DNA of 64,000 nt. It comes from Vitreimonas flagellata. GTDB taxonomy: Bacteria; Pseudomonadota; Alphaproteobacteria; Caulobacterales; Aquidulcibacteraceae. The stretch spans positions 124,001 to 188,000 of the forward strand of contig NZ_SBJL01000003.1 in the NCBI RefSeq assembly GCF_004634425.1, written 5' to 3'. Positions 37,439 through 48,423 of this stretch are shown here, in pieces (within the stretch, counting starts at the first letter, position 1; each line of letters starts with the position of its first letter). A program made the position numbers and the translations under genes. The notes below the pieces were generated by a model. That model did no database searches. It was not told the origin of the DNA and worked only from the letters and a program-made list of their open reading frames with translations.

Positions 37439-38827
37439 CTAATCGGGAACGATGTCCAGCGCGAACGTCATGCGCACGCCGTCGCCGCTGAACGGAATGG
37501 TGCCGTGCCACATGTAGGACGGAAATAGCGCGATGCTCCCGACGTGCGGCTGGATGAAATGCTCGGCTGGGCAGGGGGGACGTGTTGGCGCGCCAGGCTC
37601 GCCAAACTTGATCCAGCCTTCTTTGCCCGGCGCATCGACGGGGAGCGAAAGGTAGCAGGCCGAGGAGAGCCAGCCTTCGGAATGCACGTGGTTGATATGC
37701 ACGCCGCCGCTCTTCATGCGGATCGACCAGATGCCTTTGATCGCATGGCGCCCGGTGTTGCGAGCGCGCAAGGGATCGGGGCCTGCGCCAAGGCGTTGCA
37801 TGTAGGCTTGGATTGGCGTGTCGAGGGCGATCGGCAATGCGCGAAGCGCTGGCGCGTCGCTGTCGAGGATTGATGTCGCCTGCGTGCCGCGCTTGATCGA
37901 TTGATTAAATGGATGCGCCTTGGCGCGATGCAACGCTTCAAGCGCCGCGCTTAAATCGCGCAGGTAAGCGTCGAGCGTGTCCCAGCCGGCTGGCACGCCA
38001 AGCTTGAAGGCGGCGACGAAGGCGTCGAAATCGTAGAGCGCGCGATAACGCGGATCGCCCAGGAGGCGCCACGCGGTCGCTTCCAATGCGATCGCGTGTT
38101 GGTTGCCCGGCGCGGATTGGCGCAGTCTTTCGATGGCGGGCAGGGCGCGCTCTGACGCCCCCACCGCAAAGCAGGCGCTCGCGAAGGCCACGGCGCTGAC
38201 GGCTGAGTCTGGCGCGAGGCGGTAGGCGGTTTCGCTCAATCTCAACGAGGCGTCAGGCTCGCCCAGTTCGAGCGTGATCTGGGCGAGCGCGGTCAAGATG
38301 CGAGGATCGCCGGGATTGTGCTTGGCGAGCATCAGTAGGCTTTCGCGCGCTTGTGCTTTCTCGCCGGCATTGTCTTGAATTTGCGCCCGCATCAGCTGCA
38401 GCACGATGTCCGCAGGCGCTGCGCCAAGGGCGGCGTCAATGTCCGCCAAACTTCCACGCAAATCATCGCCCGACATCCAGCGCAATTGCGCGAGCTCGCG
38501 CAGCGCGTCGTAATAGAGCGGGCGCCGCCGCAAGGTTTCGCGGAACGCCTTTTCCGCTTCACCCCACTGGCCGTTCTCGACCAGCGCGCGGGCGAAGACG
38601 AGCCAGGTTTCGGGGGCGTCGCCACCTTTGGCGAACGCGGCGCGGACATGCTGTTCCGCCGCCTTCCAGAAACCAGCGTCGCCAAGACCTGCCGCAAAAT
38701 TGTGCTCCGCGACGGCGCTGGTGGGGCGGTCGGCGACTGCTTGCTCGCGGCGCAAGATATCCTGAGCGACGACTGAGGGAATTCGTCGCCGGCGCAGTTC
38801 CGCAACGAGGGGGACGACTTCAGTCAT
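37439..38827 (-). CDS. TPR protein with C-terminal 2OG-Fe(II) oxygenase domain
   Basis: A 462-residue cytosolic protein. TPR-like helices fill about residues 30-250 (AEHNFAAGLGDAGFWKAAEQHV, GEAEKAFRETLRRRP, GDPRILTALAQITLELGEP). The C-terminal domain (about 340-462) resembles the 2OG-FeII_Oxy_5 group: GVHINHVHSEGWLSSACYLSLP, then GSIALFPSYMWHGTIPF. The HINH/H and WHGT histidines are the probable iron ligands. Such proteins hydroxylate peptides or unknown substrates; they are frequent near TonB-dependent receptors in this class. Confidence 0.83.
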   Translation of the reverse strand: MTEVVPLVAELRRRRIPSVVAQDILRREQAVADRPTSAVAEHNFAAGLGDAGFWKAAEQHVRAAFAKGGDAPETWLVFARALVENGQWGEAEKAFRETLRRRPLYYDALRELAQLRWMSGDDLRGSLADIDAALGAAPADIVLQLMRAQIQDNAGEKAQARESLLMLAKHNPGDPRILTALAQITLELGEPDASLRLSETAYRLAPDSAVSAVAFASACFAVGASERALPAIERLRQSAPGNQHAIALEATAWRLLGDPRYRALYDFDAFVAAFKLGVPAGWDTLDAYLRDLSAALEALHRAKAHPFNQSIKRGTQATSILDSDAPALRALPIALDTPIQAYMQRLGAGPDPLRARNTGRHAIKGIWSIRMKSGGVHINHVHSEGWLSSACYLSLPVDAPGKEGWIKFGEPGAPTRPPCPAEHFIQPHVGSIALFPSYMWHGTIPFSGDGVRMTFALDIVPD

Positions 38828-38925
38828 TCATCCGCCGGACGCAGGCGTTCGTATTGTTTGAGTTGATAGCAGGCCGTGGCACGGGCTAAACGGGTAAGAC
38901 ATCTGCAGCAAAAGTCGAGCAGCCA

Positions 38926-40920
38926 ATGGTTAGCGTAAGAAACCTACGCCTCTTCGTGATGACCCTATTCATGTGCGCGATGGCGCCGGTTGCGTTCGCG
39001 CAAACGCGCACGCCGCTGCCGCTGGAGACGCTGACGCGCGAGCCGTTCCTGTCGCAAGTCCAGCTCTCGCCTGACGGTGAGCACATGGCGGCGTTGTCCA
39101 GCCTCGATGGCGAGACCACGCAGATCGCGATTTGGCGCACTGGCGCGCTCAACGAAAATCCGCGTCGCTTTGGCATTGGCGGCGCCGCTGCGCGCCAGAA
39201 TGTGGACTTCTCGTCAATCCAATGGGTCTCGAACGATCGCCTGCTGGTGCTGATGCAACAGCCGGTGCGCGTGGGGTCGGGCAGCGAAGGCCGATTCTAC
39301 ACAGCCATGGCGCGTTTCGTGAACCTTGATGGCTCACAATGGATTGAGCCGCTCGCGCAGGGCGGACGCCGCACCGAGATGGAGCGTTTCGCCGACAAAT
39401 TCTTGTCGGTGCAATTGATCGATACGCTGCCGCGCGAGCCCAATCACGTTCTGATGCTGCGCTCGACGATGGATGAAGACGCGATTTATCGTGTCGATGT
39501 TCGCACGGGTCGCGGCGAAGTGGTGCAACGCATCAGCTCGCGCGAAGGCATTCTGCCGATCGTGGATTCCGCCGGCCGCGTGCGTTTGAAGCAGACGATC
39601 GATTTCGTCGACGGCGATTGGACGATCGGTTTCGAAATCGCTGACGCCAACGGTACGTGGCAACGTCACGACGCGCTGACCTACACGGCGCGCGCGCGTC
39701 GCGGCCTCACGGCGCTTGGTTTTGATCCACAAAACGAAGACATCGTGGTCTTCCTCGACGACCAGAACCGCGACCTCGCTTACGTTCGCGGCTACAGCAT
39801 TTCGCAGCGCGCGTTTGTCGAGGACATGTTCCAGCATCCGCAATACGAAGCGTCCGGTGTGATCATGGATCGCCCGGGCCTCGTGCCGGCCAGCATTGTT
39901 GGTTTCCGTTATAATGGCGATGCGGAGCGTTCGTTCTATACGGATCCGACCTATCGCGCTTTGGCGGAGAGCATTGAGCGCCGCCTGCCTGGCCGCATCG
40001 TCCGCATCGGGCCGCGCAACGGTCGCTATCGCATTATTGCGACGTCGAGCTCGCGTCATGCGCCGGCTTATTATCTGCTGACGGATGAGACGAACCTCAC
40101 ATCGCTTGGCGATTCAGTGCCGGGTGTGCCGAGTAACGGTCTCGCGGAAACGCAGCTGGTTTATTACAACGCGCGCGATGGCCTGCGCATTCCGGCGTTC
40201 TTGACGCTGCCGCTGGGCTATCGTCCGGGCGTTGATGCGCCGTTGCCGACGATCATCCAACCGCACGGGGGTCCGTGGGGCCGGAACGAAGCGGATTGGG
40301 GCGGCGGCGATATTCCTGTCACGCAATATTTCGCATCGCGCGGCTTTGCGGTGCTGCAACCGCAATTCCGCGGCTCGACGGGTTTCGGCAACGCGCTCTG
40401 GCGCGCCGGCGACGGCGAGTGGGGCCAGAAGATGCAGGACGACAAGGACGACGGTCTTGCCTGGCTCGTGGAGCAGGGCATCGCCGACCCGAACCGCGCG
40501 ATGATCTACGGCTTCTCGTATGGCGGCTTTGCGGCCATCGCAGCGACCGTGCGTCCGAATCCGCCCTATCGCTGTGCAATTTCGGGCGCGGGCGTTGCGA
40601 GCTTGCAGCGTCTGGGCACATTGTGGAGCAGCAACCGCGTGCAGCGTCAGCTGCAGGGCACAACGGTGCGGGGTATGGACCCGCTCGAAAACGCCTCACG
40701 CGCGAGCATTCCAATTCTGCTTTATCACGGCGACTACGACACGGCGGCCGACATCTGGCACTCGGAGCGCTTTGCTGCGGCCTTGCGCTCTAACAACAAG
40801 CCGCACGAGTTCGTGGTGATTCCAGAAATGCCGCACGGTGCGGTAAATCCGGAGATGCGCCGTCGCGAGTTCCAACTCGTGGAGGACTTCATTCGCGGAA
40901 CTTGCGGTATTTCCTACTGA
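38926..40920 (+). CDS. S9-family prolyl oligopeptidase-type serine peptidase
   Basis: A 664-residue secreted enzyme. The signal peptide is cleaved near AFA-Q; ATG 38926 gives a slightly long N-region and ATG 38959 is an alternative. Residues about 40-400 form a beta-propeller (VQLSPDGEHMAALSS). The alpha/beta-hydrolase domain contains the oxyanion-side HGGPWGRNEADW, nucleophile S531 in GFSYGGFAA, Asp in YHGDYDTAAD and His in PEMPHGAVN. It degrades oligopeptides in the periplasm, possibly feeding adjacent receptors. Confidence 0.94.
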   Translation: MVSVRNLRLFVMTLFMCAMAPVAFAQTRTPLPLETLTREPFLSQVQLSPDGEHMAALSSLDGETTQIAIWRTGALNENPRRFGIGGAAARQNVDFSSIQWVSNDRLLVLMQQPVRVGSGSEGRFYTAMARFVNLDGSQWIEPLAQGGRRTEMERFADKFLSVQLIDTLPREPNHVLMLRSTMDEDAIYRVDVRTGRGEVVQRISSREGILPIVDSAGRVRLKQTIDFVDGDWTIGFEIADANGTWQRHDALTYTARARRGLTALGFDPQNEDIVVFLDDQNRDLAYVRGYSISQRAFVEDMFQHPQYEASGVIMDRPGLVPASIVGFRYNGDAERSFYTDPTYRALAESIERRLPGRIVRIGPRNGRYRIIATSSSRHAPAYYLLTDETNLTSLGDSVPGVPSNGLAETQLVYYNARDGLRIPAFLTLPLGYRPGVDAPLPTIIQPHGGPWGRNEADWGGGDIPVTQYFASRGFAVLQPQFRGSTGFGNALWRAGDGEWGQKMQDDKDDGLAWLVEQGIADPNRAMIYGFSYGGFAAIAATVRPNPPYRCAISGAGVASLQRLGTLWSSNRVQRQLQGTTVRGMDPLENASRASIPILLYHGDYDTAADIWHSERFAAALRSNNKPHEFVVIPEMPHGAVNPEMRRREFQLVEDFIRGTCGISY

Positions 40921-40957
40921 AGTTTCGCCAAGAACGCCTAATCGGCAGACAAAGGCG

Positions 40958-40990
40958 CCCCCACATCGGTCTCCGGTGTGGGGGTTTTGT
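40958..40990 (+). terminator. Intrinsic terminator of the S9 peptidase gene
   Basis: CCCCCACATCGG and CCGGTGTGGGGG pair over 12 positions with one T-G wobble around a TCT loop, then TTTTGT. It lies 37 bases after the stop. Confidence 0.9.
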
Positions 40991-41031
40991 CACTTAATCG
41001 ACGGGTGACGTTCAAACTTTGGTCACAGTTG

Positions 41032-41061
41032 TTGACGCCGCGCCTTTGGCCCCTCTAGCGT
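41032..41061 (+). promoter_or_regulatory. Promoter-like motif of the second TonB-dependent receptor
   Basis: TTGACG and TAGCGT are separated by 18 bases, ending 39 bases before the ATG. It mirrors the pair before the receptor at 34196. Confidence 0.5.
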
Positions 41062-41100
41062 GGCCGCCTCGCGTACTGTTGAGGGTGCAGGGGTTCATTT

Positions 41101-44100
41101 ATGTCGAAATCCAAGAAGAGTTTCTTCAAGAACTCTGTTGCTTTGGCGATGCTTGCTGGCGTCATGACCACGGGTCAGGCGTTCGCTCAGAACCAAACGA
41201 CTGAGGAAGAAGCCGAAGAAGAAGAAGCCATTGTTGTTACGGGTTCGCGCATTCGCAGCGAATTCAACTCGGCTTCGCCAATCCAAGTCATCACCACCGA
41301 TGCAGCGTCGCTGGCAGGCGTCACTGACACGGGCGACATGGTGCAGAGCTCGTCGCTCGCGGCCGGTTCGCCGCAGATCGACGCCACCATTTCGAGCGCC
41401 TTCGTCACCGACGGCGGCCCTGGCGCGCAAACGATCTCGCTGCGCGGCCTTGGCGCCAACCGCACGCTCGTTCTGCTGAATGGCCGCCGCGCTGGCCCTG
41501 CCGGTACGCGTGGCGCCGTTTCGGCGTTCGACTTGAACGTTCTCCCGCTCTCGATGATCGACCGTGTCGAAATCCTGAAGGACGGCGCATCCTCGATCTA
41601 CGGTTCGGACGCCGTCGCCGGCGTTGTGAACATCATCACCCGCGACGATCTCGATGGCGGCGCGGCCACGCTGCGCTACTCCCTGCCGGAAGAAGACGGC
41701 GGCTCGGAAATCGCCGGCGACATCACCTGGGGCACCACGTTCGATCGCGGCTATTTCAACGTCTCGGTCGATTATTACCTGCAAGAAGAAACGCTTGCTG
41801 GTCAGCGCGACTACACCAATTGCGCCGTGGACCGCACCTGGGACGTGGCCACGGGCCTGCGTAACGACGTGATCGACTTGCGTACGGGCGAGCGCGCGTG
41901 CCGCAACAACGTCCGCACCGGCCTTGTTTGGCTCTATGACTATTCGGGCTCGGGCAATCTGCAGCGCGGCGTCGGCGCCAACTTCATCCAATACGACCCG
42001 ACCGGTCAGATTGGTGTGGTGAACCCGGGTTCGATCTTCCCGACCCCTGGCGGCCCTGCAGAGCCAGGCGCTCCGGCGAATTGGTTCCAGGTTGACTACA
42101 ACCGCGCCAGCCTTGGTCTGAACAACTCGAACTCACCGTTCGAGCAGAACTCGTCGGTCGTGCCGGAAATCGAACGCGCCACGTTCTTCACGAACGCTGG
42201 TTTCGACATCACGCCGCGCATCGAAGCGTACGCTGAAGTGCTGATGAACCGTCGCGAAACGGCGGTGAATGGCTTCCGCCAAGTCTGGACTTACCTCTAC
42301 AGCTACGATTTGGGTGACTCGTTGAACCCGGGCTGGACGGGCATCACGGTGCTCAGCCCGACGCCGACCACGGATCACGCTGACGCGTCGCAACGCGTCG
42401 ACTACATGCGCGCGGTTGCGGGCGTTCGCGGTGATTTCGACGGCTGGTTGAGCAATGTGAACTGGGACATCTACTTCCAGCACAGCCTCTCCGACGCCGA
42501 ATACACCAATGATCGCATCCTCGCGGACGCTGTGTACTCGGCCGATGGTCGTAGCGATTTCGGCACGACGGGCCTGTTCAACGCGAACTCGATCCCGCGT
42601 CCGACCGCATCGTGCGTCGGCTACAATACGCCGATCTCGAACCGTCCTTGCGTGGACGTCGACTGGATGTCGGCGAACCTGATGTACGGCGGTGGTTTCT
42701 CCGCTGAGGAAGAAGCATTCCTCTACGGCGTTGAAACCGGCACGACCGAATACACGCAGACCTACGTCGAAGCGTCGATCGGAACAGACTTGTTCACGAT
42801 GCCGGCCGGCAACGTGGCGGCAGTGCTCGGCGCAGTGATGCGTCAAGACGAACTGACCGACACGCCCGGCGAGATCACACTCGCTGGCAACGCGTGGGGC
42901 TCTTCGGCTTCGGGCATCACCCAAGGCGACGACACGACGACTGAAGTGTTCGGCGAATTGGCCATCCCGCTGCTGCGCGGGACTGAAGCCGGCGATCTCG
43001 AGGTCTCACTCTCGGGCCGCTACACGGACGTTGAATCGTTCGGCGAGGAATCCACCTACAAGTTCGGCGTCACCTGGCGTCCGAACTCGGAATTCCTTGT
43101 GCGCTTCACGCAAGGTACATCGTTCCGCGCTCCGGCGTTGTTCGAACTGTATCTGAACGGCGAAAGCTCCTTCGTGGGCCAACGCGCGGTCGATCCGTGC
43201 ATCAACTGGGCGCAAAACCTGATCGACGGCGTGATCAGCCAACGTATCGCTGATAACTGCAACGCTGACGGCGTTCCGGGTAACTGGACGGGTGCTGGCT
43301 CGTCGGCGACGTCGTTCCGGAGTGGCGGCGCGGGCCTGTTGCAGGCGGAAACATCCGAGGCGCAGGTTCTGGGTCTCGTGTGGACGCCGAACTTCGCCAA
43401 CCTCAGCGTTGCGGTCGATTACTTCGAGATCGAGGTCGAAAACGAAATCGCAGCGCTTGGTCCGGCTGCCATCGTGTTCGGCTGCTACAATTCGCTGAGC
43501 TTCCCGACAGATCCGCTCTGCGGCTTGTTCAATCGTGTTGGCGGCGGCGGCGCGAACCAGTACCTGATCGAGAACATCAATAACTCGTTCCTGAACATCA
43601 ACTCGCAGGTCAACCGCGGCCTCGATTTGACGGCGCAATATGGTCACGAGTTCTCGTTCGGCGATCTGACGCTGGCGGCGCAAGCCACTTGGCAGTTCGA
43701 AGACACGCTCGAGCTGTTTGATGGTACGGGTCAGGACAATAACGGCCGCAACGGCGATCCTGACTTCGTCGGCAATCTCGATGCGCAATTCGAGCACGGC
43801 GATTGGACGTTCTTCTGGCGCACCCAATTCATCGGGCACGCGTCGGATATCGACACCATCCCGGATACGAACGGCGCGGGCACGATCCGTTACGACATCG
43901 ACCAGGAGTTCATCACGTATCACTCGGCGTCGATCAGCCGTGACTTCGATCGCTGGGGCATCGTGCTTGGCTTGGCCAACCTGACCAACCAAGAGCCGCC
44001 CCAAGTGACGACCATCGGCGCCGCGGGCCAAAGCAATTTGGGCCCATCGCTGCTGGCTTCGCAGTATGACTATGTCGGTCGCCGCTTGTTCTTGCGCGTC

Positions 44101-44115
44101 TCGCGCGATTTCTAA
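41101..44115 (+). CDS. TonB-dependent outer membrane receptor (paralogue)
   Basis: A 1004-residue protein closely related in plan to the receptor at 34196. A signal peptide (cleavage near AFA-Q) is followed by an acidic stretch and the TonB box-like EAIVVTGSRI. Plug motifs are SLRGLGANRTLVLLNGRRAG and VEILKDGASSIYGSDAVAG. The barrel ends YVGRRLFLRVSRDF. Several paired Cys occur in predicted extracellular loops (NCAVDRTW, ERACRNNV, SCVGYNTP). The substrate is unknown. It is flanked by terminators on both sides and is thus monocistronic. Confidence 0.95.
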   Translation: MSKSKKSFFKNSVALAMLAGVMTTGQAFAQNQTTEEEAEEEEAIVVTGSRIRSEFNSASPIQVITTDAASLAGVTDTGDMVQSSSLAAGSPQIDATISSAFVTDGGPGAQTISLRGLGANRTLVLLNGRRAGPAGTRGAVSAFDLNVLPLSMIDRVEILKDGASSIYGSDAVAGVVNIITRDDLDGGAATLRYSLPEEDGGSEIAGDITWGTTFDRGYFNVSVDYYLQEETLAGQRDYTNCAVDRTWDVATGLRNDVIDLRTGERACRNNVRTGLVWLYDYSGSGNLQRGVGANFIQYDPTGQIGVVNPGSIFPTPGGPAEPGAPANWFQVDYNRASLGLNNSNSPFEQNSSVVPEIERATFFTNAGFDITPRIEAYAEVLMNRRETAVNGFRQVWTYLYSYDLGDSLNPGWTGITVLSPTPTTDHADASQRVDYMRAVAGVRGDFDGWLSNVNWDIYFQHSLSDAEYTNDRILADAVYSADGRSDFGTTGLFNANSIPRPTASCVGYNTPISNRPCVDVDWMSANLMYGGGFSAEEEAFLYGVETGTTEYTQTYVEASIGTDLFTMPAGNVAAVLGAVMRQDELTDTPGEITLAGNAWGSSASGITQGDDTTTEVFGELAIPLLRGTEAGDLEVSLSGRYTDVESFGEESTYKFGVTWRPNSEFLVRFTQGTSFRAPALFELYLNGESSFVGQRAVDPCINWAQNLIDGVISQRIADNCNADGVPGNWTGAGSSATSFRSGGAGLLQAETSEAQVLGLVWTPNFANLSVAVDYFEIEVENEIAALGPAAIVFGCYNSLSFPTDPLCGLFNRVGGGGANQYLIENINNSFLNINSQVNRGLDLTAQYGHEFSFGDLTLAAQATWQFEDTLELFDGTGQDNNGRNGDPDFVGNLDAQFEHGDWTFFWRTQFIGHASDIDTIPDTNGAGTIRYDIDQEFITYHSASISRDFDRWGIVLGLANLTNQEPPQVTTIGAAGQSNLGPSLLASQYDYVGRRLFLRVSRDF

Positions 44116-44138
44116 AAGCGGTTAACGACCTGAAACTG

Positions 44139-44170
44139 ATGGCGGTGCAGCTTGGCTGCACCGCCATTTT
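44139..44170 (+). terminator. Intrinsic terminator of the second receptor
   Basis: A 13-bp perfect stem, ATGGCGGTGCAGC (44139-44151) and GCTGCACCGCCAT (44155-44167), has a TTG loop and a TTT tail. Confidence 0.85.
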
Positions 44171-44208
44171 CATGTTTGGGTGTCGGCGAACGGAAGCGAC
44201 GAACGACG

Positions 44209-45006
44209 ATGGTGCAGACAGTTAGAATTAGTCTCGATCGGGACAATCTGAACGAAGAGGGCGCGCGTTTTGCGAAGGCGCCGCTGGCGAAGCCTGTTTT
44301 GCTGAACAGCGTGCCCAAGTGCGGTACGCACCTGATCCGCAACATTGTACGCATGTTTGTGCTGCCTGAGCAGCAATACGATCGCGACTTCCTGCAGCAC
44401 GCGATCCTGCTCATGCATCGCGGCGCGCTCGATCCGGCCAAGCCGCAGCTGAGCTGGGGCCATCTGTTTTTCTCGGATGTCGCCGCCGTGTTGCTGCGCG
44501 ATGTGAACCACATCGTGTTGGTGCGTGATCCCTATGATTGGGTGCTGGCGCGCACGCGGTTTTTTCTGTCCGAACAATTCAACGGCAATTTGAACCACAT
44601 CAAGAATGGCGCGGCGGGCGTCCGCGAGGTGATGAACCTCATGATTTTCGGCGCGCTCGATAAAGCGCCGTCGCTAGCCGACATCTTCAATTTCAACGGC
44701 GTCGCTTGGCTCGGCGCCGGCGCGCATGTGATGCGCTATGAAGACATCATCAAGCACCTGAAGGCCATCGAAACGCCCGCGGCCGAGGCGTTCTTCCGCG
44801 ATCTGATTTGCACCAAGGCGGGCATCACGGAATGGCCGGAGGATTGGAAGGAGCGGGTGCTGATCGGCTCTGACCGCAAACACAGCGGCACCGCCCGCGA
44901 GCATCTGCGCCATGACATCGAAGTGCCGGAGGTGCTGCCCGACATGCAGAAGCGGCTGGTGGATTACCACGCGCCGGGCCTGCGCCAGATCCTGGGCTAT
45001 GCCTGA
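44209..45006 (+). CDS. Sulfotransferase-domain protein
   Basis: A 265-residue protein from the ATG at 44209. LLNSVPKCGTHLIRNIV is a P-loop-like 5'-phosphosulfate-binding motif (family PKSGT, here PKCGT). IVLVRDPYDWVLAR is the 3'-phosphate motif, and RHDIEVPEVLPDMQKRLVDYH is near the C-terminus. It should transfer sulfate from PAPS to an unknown acceptor, perhaps a glycan or lipid. It lies downstream of a receptor, separated by a terminator. A 264-base promoter region before rpsL follows. Confidence 0.82.
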   Translation: MVQTVRISLDRDNLNEEGARFAKAPLAKPVLLNSVPKCGTHLIRNIVRMFVLPEQQYDRDFLQHAILLMHRGALDPAKPQLSWGHLFFSDVAAVLLRDVNHIVLVRDPYDWVLARTRFFLSEQFNGNLNHIKNGAAGVREVMNLMIFGALDKAPSLADIFNFNGVAWLGAGAHVMRYEDIIKHLKAIETPAAEAFFRDLICTKAGITEWPEDWKERVLIGSDRKHSGTAREHLRHDIEVPEVLPDMQKRLVDYHAPGLRQILGYA

Positions 45007-45094
45007 TCTGGGCGATCGGGGCGGCGCGCGGGATCGCGCTGCCATAGCCGGTCCAAAAGCGGGCGTTTCGGGCTGAAAGGGCGGGTCAGCCACC

Positions 45095-45123
45095 TTGACG
45101 CCCATGGGGCCCGCCAGTATGTG
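45095..45123 (+). promoter_or_regulatory. Probable sigma-70 promoter of the rpsL operon
   Basis: TTGACG (45095-45100) and TATGTG (45118-45123) are separated by 17 bases. TTGACGC matches the alphaproteobacterial -35 consensus. It predicts a 5' leader of roughly 140 bases before rpsL. Confidence 0.55.
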
Positions 45124-45270
45124 TCGCCCCTCATTCGGAACGGCTGCGGTCCCAAGCGTACGAACCGCCCCGCCGATTGGCTTTATCTAAGGCGCGCCAC
45201 CTGGCGGTTCCCGGAAAAGGGCCCGCTTGGCGCGCTGTTCGAGTTTGAAAGTACGGAACGGAAGAGGCGA

Positions 45271-45642
45271 ATGCCGACGATTAATCAGCTGATCCGCAAG
45301 CCGCGGTCCCCGAAGCCCGAGCGCAATAAGTCGCCGGCTCTTAAGGCCAGTCCGCAGCGTCGCGGCGTCTGCACGCGCGTTTACACCACGACCCCGAAGA
45401 AACCGAACTCGGCGCTTCGTAAGGTCGCCAAGGTCCGTCTCACCACCGGCATCGAAGCCGTGTGCTACATTCCGGGCGAAGGCCACAATCTGCAGGAGCA
45501 CTCCGTGGTGCTCATCCGCGGCGGCCGCGTGAAGGACTTGCCGGGCGTTCGCTATCACATCCTGCGTGGTGTGCTCGATACCCAAGGCGTCAAAGACCGC
45601 CGCAAGCGCCGCTCGCTCTATGGCGCGAAACGACCGAAGTAA
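45271..45642 (+). CDS. rpsL: 30S ribosomal protein S12
   Basis: A 123-residue protein from the ATG at 45271 with GAAGAGG upstream. [18 protein letters not shown] and [17 protein letters not shown] are invariant blocks; the Lys residues equivalent to E. coli K43 and K88 are wild type, so no streptomycin-resistance substitution is present. It acts in decoding fidelity. It is the first gene of the str operon, 12 bases before rpsG. Confidence 0.99.
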   Translation: MPTINQLIRKPRSPKPERNKSPALKASPQRRGVCTRVYTTTPKKPNSALRKVAKVRLTTGIEAVCYIPGEGHNLQEHSVVLIRGGRVKDLPGVRYHILRGVLDTQGVKDRRKRRSLYGAKRPK

Positions 45643-46125
<483 letters not shown>

Positions 46126-46149
46126 TCAGCTTAATCGCCGGCACGCGCC

Positions 46150-46189
46150 GGCTTTAGAGACCGCCGTTCCCCTGGGACGGCGGTCTAAA
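46150..46189 (+). other. Hairpin in the rpsG-fusA gap
   Basis: The gap contains ACCGCCGTTCCC, then GGGACGGCGGT, which pair as a 10-11 bp stem with a CTG-type loop. There is no T tract. It may be a processing or attenuation site between rpsG and fusA. Confidence 0.5.
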
Positions 46190-46205
46190 CACGGACAGAA
46201 TTGTC

Positions 46206-48287
<2,082 letters not shown>

Positions 48288-48309
48288 GCCCATTGGCAGG
48301 GGACGCACC

Positions 48310-48340
48310 AAGGGCCGCTCGCAAGAGTGGCCCTTTTGCT
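48310..48340 (+). terminator. Intrinsic terminator after fusA
   Basis: AAGGGCCGCTC (48310-48320) and GAGTGGCCCTT (48325-48335) pair with one G-T wobble around a GCAA loop, followed by TTGCTTT. Confidence 0.88.
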
Positions 48341-48423
48341 TTGGGCTGTTCCGGCCGCGCGCGAAGTGTGCCAACCATAGTGGCGAGGGAGCGCCGGTTC
48401 GGCCGGCAAGTAGCGGGGAATCT

